Source of the DNA: Siphonodentalium dalli
Lineage: Eukaryota; Mollusca; Scaphopoda; Gadilida; Siphonodentaliidae
Direction of reading: 5' to 3'
Assembly (NCBI GenBank): GCA_032622095.1
Contig: CP136061.1
Coordinates: 263,718,077-263,782,076, forward strand
DNA: 64,000 nucleotides
Of the stretch, positions 51,801 through 60,800 are shown in pieces (position 1 is the first letter of the stretch; every line of letters begins with the position of its first letter). A program made the position numbers and the translations under genes. A model generated the notes under the pieces. It had not been told where the DNA came from, did not search any database, and saw only the letters and a list, made by a program, of their open reading frames with translations.

Positions 51801-54800
51801 AATGTATATCTAAATTTATCATATGACTCAATAATTATTTACGTTGGAAAGTATGTCATAAATCAATTTCATATCAATTACTAGTTCATATCACCTTCCG
51901 ATAATTTGATTGGTTTGTTGACAAAAAGTGTGTTCTGATTGGATGAATGGCAGCCGGGGCCGAGCCGCATCTCTAACTAAATGCAGGTCAAATTCGTGCC
52001 CGTCAATCAACGCGATGCCGAAATTCTTGCAATTATAATCTTGAAATATATAGTTTTGGACATTGTTATCCGATAAATAGAGTATGTAATTCGTATTTAT
52101 CTAATAAACATACGATATAATGTCACAAACTGAGAACAGAATAGCGCACTATATCTTCGCGTGCATATTATTTCTGCTAGTTCACCAGGTGTAATTGGGC
52201 TTCCGGTGCAATGAAGTGACGTCACATTAACCTTTTGCTGCCGATGTCATATAGCTATTTAGTGATTTGTGTGTTTTGGACATCATAATCAATTTATAGG
52301 TGTCATATGATAAATAGAATATGTAATTCGTGTTTCTCTCATATGATATTTATGAAACTCATCACGAATTTTCATAAATATCATATGAGAGAAACACTCA
52401 TTTCATATCCTCTATATATAGAGTTATTCCACTTCCATTGAAAATGATAGACTTTGGGCAGAAACTTGAGCACAGAACACACGTAGTTATCTCAACCAAA
52501 ACAACATGTTCACAGTTTATTACATCAAATAAGTTGAAAATACAATGTTTTTAGAGTTTCCTCTTTCAAATGGTATGTAATATGGCATATATATGTTATA
52601 TAATGTGATCTGGGGGTTAAAAATTTAAGTGGGCCTTTAAACTCTTCACATGGGTTATAACTCAGACCATCCGATTAATAATAGCCACTAATAAGTTCGA
52701 TATTGGAATAAATGCAATATTGCAAATTATTTTCTATCTGTAATAAATGCATTATACGATGATGTCAAATCCCAACTACTAACACTTTATTGACATGAAT
52801 ACAAGTCCATTTCACTTCGAAGACAGCCGCCATCTTTTATTGATTGAAAACAAGAAACTTTATAATGCATGCCATAATAGGTATGTCTTATGCCTTATGT
52901 TACACTGAAAGTGGAACTCTCCATTGCGTGGGTTTAATTAACGTATACAACATTATATTATGTCAACATAACAGATGCATCGCAGCCTTCTGAACACCTT
53001 AGTGTTATTGCCTGTAATCCAATTTGAATGCACAGTACTCATCTGAACGTTACTTAACTGCTTTAACTACTGCAACTTGTTTCATTGAAGACCAAGTGTT
53101 AATATTTCTACCCATGAGTGGGTGTTGACATATGAAAATCTTCACCTGGATGTTTTGCACCCATTCATTATAATATGTGGAATACATGCCTTCTCTTTAG
53201 TGGATTTTTCTTCAATATTCATCCATGATGCTGGGGCATGGATCAATAGCTTTTACATTTGCTGGCTGTTGACACTGACTAGACCTTCAATCATCATGAT
53301 TATCACTGCGCAAATAATAGTGACCTTTATTACTGTCATACCTGCTAATTTCATTCCCCTGTTTGTCAGTGTACAATGTTTAGTGGCTGATTGTAAATAG
53401 TCACTTCACTATAAACCGGAAGGTGCACAACCCTTAGCCATAATTCCAATTGGCGATGCTGAGTATACTACAGATTCAAATTCAGAGATTCAGGAGGGTA
53501 TGATCTGGGTATCAACTATAAGTTTATAGTTGATATCCAGATCATACCCTCCTGAATCTCTGAATTTGAATCTAGTGTCTAGACATCGCCCATCGAGACC
53601 CAAGGCTAATTTTTTTTTATTCTCCAAAAACTGTATTATATACAGTATTTGTACTATGTAATGCCATAAATAATCGACTCCTTAACCACAGCAGAATTAT
53701 GGGTAACTTTTCAGGATTTAGTCGGAAATATGGCTTGTTGCCATTCATCGGAGAGCTTTCCGATGAATGGCAACAAGCCATATTTCCGACTAAATCCTGA
53801 AAAGTTACCCATAATTCTGATGTGGTTATGGAGTCGATTAATTAGGGCATTACTGTACAGATTTACCATAGTAATACTAAGATGAAAAAAACTGCCGAAA
53901 AAACATAAATTAAAACAATTCTGAGATGGCCACCAAGGTCACGTAACCACGTGACCCTACCGCTATACTTAAAGTAATTGACCATCTATAACGCGGTGCC
54001 ACCCCGTTAATACCGCGGTATGATACCGCTTATTAACGCTTCAACACCGCGGTGACACCACGATGCGTGCGGTCACGGTTCGCGATACCGCGGTGATTTT
54101 AACGGACAATTTGCGCGGAAAAAAACAAAGGACACTGAAGAAATCTTCATTTATTGTGGTTATTTTATTTACTTATTATTGACGATGTTTTTTTGCCAAT
54201 AGTGATTTGTCCATGTGTATAATATGCTTTTGCCAATAGTGATTTCTTTATGTGTCTGAGTCATCAAAAACTATCTCTTGAGTGGAATTTTTTTTCTCGT
54301 CTCCGTATAACCAATAGATATTGATAGACGGTTAAAGTCTTCCTTCGAAAATCCGATATATCCGACCTAACTTAGTTTTTACCCTCGACTTATTGTCGTT
54401 ATAGGATTTATTTTTATTTTATATTTGAAACATCGTGCATGTATACATGTTGACCCATCGACATATGCATGCATATAGACATAGGTCGATGATAAACCTA
54501 CATGAGAATGCATATCAGTTTTAGTTGCGATGCAGGGTACAGGTAGGTAAGAATTATCTGAGTGACCCAAATAATTTTCCAATATCATCTTATTTCTCTT
54601 GCTATTCCACATAGTTCAAATGATTTTGGATTTATTCCGTATCTCCTGCTCTTGATTTTCAGAAATAAACCGCGAATAAAGCATGTGATTGACTATCCTA
54701 CGACATTTCCAGCTACGATTTTTACGTACACACGACTGCGATTACGTCGCAAGTGGAGGTAATCAAGGATACGCCACGATTTCGCATCCAAAATCAAACG

Positions 54801-57800
54801 GCGACATTGTCGTCAGCATGCGCAATCCAACTATCGGTTAGTTCCGGCCTCAACGGAAATCTTTCCACTTATAATTGAATCGTTGTTGTCTGAACATTCA
54901 CTAAATGCATCCCTTCAAAGAGTTCCATGAAAATCACAGCGGTATTCAAAACATTTAACACGATGCCCACTATCAGACCGCGGTATCCTTACCGCTCGAT
55001 ACCGTAACTCCACTGCCGTGACCGTCTTGATACCACTACCATTTATTACCGGTATCACCGCGGTCATGACCGGGGTATCACCCCGTTTTTCTGGTCAATT
55101 ACTTTGAGAATAGCGGTATGATGACCCCTATGACCAATAAATGGGTTTCCACAGCGGCTGGTGATGGGTCATTACCATATATATACATGTATACCCACAT
55201 GTTAACGTGCAATTAAATACATCAATAATTACCCGATAGTCATTGCATTACATATATATACATACAATACTTGTATTTACACCCAGAATGCTTGGCACTG
55301 TTGTGTATGTCCATGTGGCAGGGTGGCAGCAAAAGAGTTAACAGATAATCACAGTTGCTCACCTGGGTATGAGTTGCAATTGATCAAAAGTCTAACATAA
55401 AGCTTACTTAATTGAAACAATGATTATCAGCTGCTAGTCAGTGCTAGAATGATAAATATGTGTTGGCAATTGATTAGCACATGATATATCAGACCTTTTT
55501 ATGACCACTATTGACCAGTGGTCAATAGTGGTCATAAAAAGGTCTGATATATCATGCTAATTGGGGGATTAGTAAAACAGCTATTTGTCCCCACATTGTC
55601 ATTCAGTTGCAAATTAGAAGGGACAAGACTCAATGCATATACTAATACCACCATATGACTGAAGTAATTTGTCAATGGAATTAGACAATATACTAATACA
55701 TAGAAATGGAAACTTACCTTCAAATGTGTCACAAAATTGGAGGTAACTTTTTTGGAACCGGAGATTGTAGTTGGGCAAAGTTTGTACTTCGCTTTCATAG
55801 TACACGACGTGTCTTTCTGCAAATCAAAATGCTGCCAGATTGTTTTTGTAGACATGTTGATAGCATTTTTAGCAATGGTTGGTATTAGTTTCTACCATAG
55901 CATATATACCATATCAGGTGGAGATAATGAAACATGATCATAAGAGTGATCTATTATGGTGATCTATTGTCAATTATTGAAGTTGGTTTCTCATTGTATT
56001 TATCAAAACAAGCCTTCTACCTCAAAGGTTAACCAATGCTTAAGCAAACAAAGAGGTGTCAACAGAATTAACCATTGAGACAAAGTGGATGAAAACTCAG
56101 TGTTGTGACAACATAGTGATAGCCAGTCACCAGTCTTACACTTTGAAATTTGGAGAAAAAAACATTTGAAGAAACCATTGGATGAATCATGAAAGAGAAC
56201 TTTGAGAAGAAATAAGTACCTGTGATTTTGAAGTAATTGAAATTAGACCCCAATTACAATTACAATTACATCCTAACCAATTACAATTGCAATTACATGT
56301 AATTGAGAATAAACTCAATTACCAATTACATGCAATTACTTGAAAAAATGTAATTAATTACAGTCAATTACAATTACAAATTACAATTACCCCATCCCTG
56401 TTGACCACTGACTGTTATGTACACGTATATATTCACACAATATGTCTACCAAGAAACTCTCTTAAGTCGACACAATTTTGTTCTGTCAGAAAACCTACAG
56501 CCGAATACAGAGTAACACCATGACCAAAGAAATGAGCTTGTTTCAAATGATATGACTTCAAACTATACATGTAGATCCACCCCAGATATCGTTTTCCAGT
56601 ATTTGGAGTTATCATAAACCCTCCTACAGTAATGCCCTAAGAAATCGACTCCTTAACCACAGCAGAATTATGGGTAACTTTTCAAGATTTAGTTGGAAAT
56701 ATGGCTTGTTGCCATTCATCGGAAAGCTCTCCCCGAGAGCTTTCCAATGAATGGCAACAAGCCATATTTCCGACTAAATCCTGAAAAGTTACCCATAATT
56801 CTGCTGCACAGTTAAGGAGTCGTTTACTTAGGAGTCAGATTTCAATAATGTTTTGTATGCAATCTCCTTAGGACCGCATGATGCTAATTGCGGTGCGGTC
56901 CGACTTACTTTTTTTAAGTTACGCCTTACTTTTTGACTTATTTTGACTTAGAAAATTCTGTCCGACTTAATAACTTTAACAAATATGAACCGATTTCAAT
57001 AATTTTTGGTATACATGCTTCTCACAACACCCTCTCTATATGATGCGGCTCAGGGTTGGCTCGGACTGTTTTTCCTAACATTACACTTCATTTTCGACTT
57101 ATTTTGACTTAGAAAATTTTGGGATTTTTTTGTGTGGATGCTATCAAGTTAGGAAACACTCGACAAAAGCCATCTTAGATGTTAAGGTTGTGTTTCATTT
57201 TCTACCCTTTTTTGGGTTTCTGCAATCATTCGAACAAATATGAACCAATTTGAATATTTTTTTCAGTACAAGCTTCTTGCGACACCATATCGATATTATT
57301 AATCCAAATTTTTCTTTAAAGTTAAATATCTTTTTTGTTGGGTTTACGGATAATGCGGGTTGAATTTGCCACGGTGGAGGTATGCTAGCACGCGAGTGCA
57401 CACCTCTTGTTATGATTGGTTTACTAACAAAATTTGTCTATAATATAATATTCTTTCTGCTTATGGGCAGTTTTAATGGATGCAACATTTTAACAGCAAT
57501 ACCCACCACCAACTTACCCTATCTTTAACTGTTTCATGATGGGAGTTGCGCTGGCGCAGCATTAAAGACACTGTGCCGGTGCATTCTCTTATATATGCGA
57601 GTCGACCAGAGGTCACCTCGCATATATAACAGAATGTACTGGCTTACATGATCAAGGTAAATATTGTTAGGCCAATGCATTCTCTTGTATATGTGAGGCG
57701 ACTAGCATATATATATATAAGAGAATGCATTGACATCATCAAAGGGTTAAGGACTATAGATACCATTTAAAAAAAAATAGTTTTGTTTTGCTTAACCTCT

Positions 57801-60800
57801 TCGGTGCTATGACGTCCGTAACTATTACGGACGTAAAAGTGCACGCCATGTGTGCCACTATACATAACTGGAACTCAGAGATTTGTGCATCGGAATAACT
57901 GTATCTCAAAGTTTCAAACAGTGTATGATGTTCCACGACTGTGAACGATAATAGTCTTTCAACTGGGTCAGTTTTATGGTTCTTGTGATATTCCCGTTAT
58001 ATTTTCCCACTGGAAAATGGCAATAACGTCAACAGCCCAGCACACGACGTCATAACGTCATTTAGCAGCGAAGAGGTTAAGTTAAATAATTTTATTGTTA
58101 ATATTTTTTCTGAAGAAAACTCAAACATTGTACCCAAATGAGCAGTCTAAAATTTCAAGTTGAAGTTTATGTCATTACTCGCAGTAATCTTCAATTTTGA
58201 TGAGCCAGGTATGGTAAAATATAAAAATGTTACTTCTTGTGACTTTTGCATTGATTTACTTTCATTGTCAGTTTTAAATATATGTTTCTCTTTCATGTTC
58301 GATAATTTGAGTACATGTATGTGTACATTTACAGTAATGTCCCAAATAATCCACCCCTAAACCACAGCAGAATTATGGGAAATTTTTCAAGATTTAGTCA
58401 GAAATATGGCTTGTTGCCATTCATCGGAAAGCTCTATTTCCAACTAAATCCTGAAAAATTTCCCATAATTCTGCTGTGGTTAAAGGGTCATATACTTTGG
58501 GCATTACTGTAGTCCTTAGTATATGTTGTTCCTTCGGAAAGTACCCTTGATTAAAATGTGTGTTTTATCTCATTGCAGTGTTGAGTTTGTTGTTGGAGAT
58601 ACGCCTGTCAACAAGTTTCGGATGGTAGAAAAACACTTCTTCAAGGACAAAGTGCTGAAGAGTTTTGATTTTGAATTTGGATTTTGTATTCCCAATAGTA
58701 GAAACACAGTGGAGCACATATATGAATTCCCAAGCCTAACACCAGAGCAGAGTAAGTTGTAAACATATTACTTTATGATATATATAGCTAGTGCCATCAC
58801 TTAAACATTATACTGTACAGTGTCCTAAGTAAATGACTCATCAAATTGGGGTGGCACCCCAGTTACACCACACTTTGGTTAGACTTTAAAATTTGGTTAT
58901 AAACCACAAGATAACCAGAGGATTGTGTGGTTAGAAGTTAAAACGCATGAAATGGTAACTTCCAGTACAATTGTGGCTCCAACAAATTTATATATATGTC
59001 ATAGTCAGCAGTTAGCTATGTACAGTGTACCGGCAGTCAAAGAATATAACCAGGGTTTCCTTCCGCAATTAATCGCTGTGCCACAGCCATCACAAAACCT
59101 TTAACTGTGGTGTAGTTATGGTTTGACCGCAGTTGTAAACGTATAATAACCCCAGTTACTGGGCGCATTACTCAAGGCAGTACAGTACCTCTGTAAGGGG
59201 GATTTGAGTATCTATTCTTAATAGATGCCAAAAACCCTGAGTGGATATAAAAGTTCATCCGACAGCATTTGTTACATCCTTTTTATCCATCGCACAAAAA
59301 CTTGACATAGGAAAACCACAATTTTCATTCTTTTCATTTTTGATGACGCTCATACATTTATGACTTCATATAAAAGCTCATGCAGACAGAGTCGCAAGCT
59401 GCACATCATCTGTGATTTCAGAATTTCTGAATCAGAACAAATATATTATCATTGATGCATTCACATGGAGGGCATCTCGGTGACAGCATCAAACTAAGAT
59501 CATGCCATGAATCTCTAGCTATGCCTGTAGAGATCATATTCCACCAATACAAAACCTGGGAATTTCTTGATGTTGTGACAGGGAAGAAACAGCGTAGGTA
59601 ATATATTTCTTGGTTATTACATGTTCCTTAATAATGTACTTCAATGTAGGTGAAGGTCCCAACTCGAAATTGCATGATTTAAGTGACATTGTGAGCAATT
59701 TTGTTTTGCGTTGCATACAATTATCGAATTTCTCCCGGGTAAATAAATCAAAGTTTATTGCTATATCGGCTCACAAATTACACAAAAGTCACAAAAACAT
59801 GCAATCTCGTGCTGGGACCTCTCACTACTGTGAAGTATATTATTGAGTAACAAGTAGTAACAAAGAAATATATTCCCTGCCTTGTATATTCAATGTTATA
59901 ACATTCCCTGTCAGAAGGGGTCAGAAAATCAAAAGGTTCCCAGGTTTTGTACTAGTGAAATATAATCTCTACGGGTGTTATCAAACTCTGGCTTCAGTTA
60001 GATTATATTTTAGCTCAGATAAACACTATATATAAGTAACTGCACATGGTGAAATAGGTATATAACTGGTGTGGCATTCATGTATATACATGCACATAGA
60101 CAGCTTGGAATTTTTGTTTAACTGAGTCATGGAGCGACAAGGTTGAACATAGTTGACAACACATGACATCTTACTGTCAAGCAACCACAATAATGTATAT
60201 GTTCAGACTGTCAAGCAATCACAATAATGTATATGTTCAGACTGTCAAGCAACCACAATAATGTACATGTTCAGACTATCAAGCAACCACAATAATGTAT
60301 ATGTTCAGACTGTCAAGCAATCACAATACTGTATATGTTCAGACTGTCAAGCAATAACAATAATGTATATGTTCAGACTGTCAAGCAATCACAATAATGT
60401 ATATGTTCAGACTGTCAGGTAATCACAATAATGTATATGTTCAGACTGTCAAGCAATCACAATAATGTACATGTTCAGACTGTCAAGTAATCACAATAAT
60501 GTATATGTTCAGACTGTCAAGCAATCACAATAATGTATATGTTCAGACTGTCAAGTAATCACAATAATGTATATGTTCAGACTGTCAGGTAATCACAATA
60601 CTGTATATGTTCAGACTGTCAAGCAATCACAATAATGTATATGTTCAGACTGTCAAGCAATCACAATAATGTATATGTTCAGACTGTCAAGCAATCACAA
60701 TACTGTATATGTTCAGACTGTCAAGCAATCACAATAATGTATATGTTCAGACTGTCAAGCAATCACAATAATGTATATGTTCAGACTGTCAGGTAATCAC

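Larger units (their letters stand above)
32951..58578 (+). other. UNC119 intron 3 (25.6 kb, transposon-filled)
   Basis: GT-AG, phase 2. Almost its whole length can be assigned to interspersed or tandem repeats, listed separately. No exon-like segment of the gene is missing across it, because exons 3 and 4 join exactly at the conserved GATVEF segment. Confidence 0.85.

Noticed and set aside
53122-53400. 92-codon hydrophobic frame resembling membrane segments
   Set aside because: AT-rich DNA readily gives I/F/L-rich frames; there is no family match, no neighbouring exon and no splice signal in phase.
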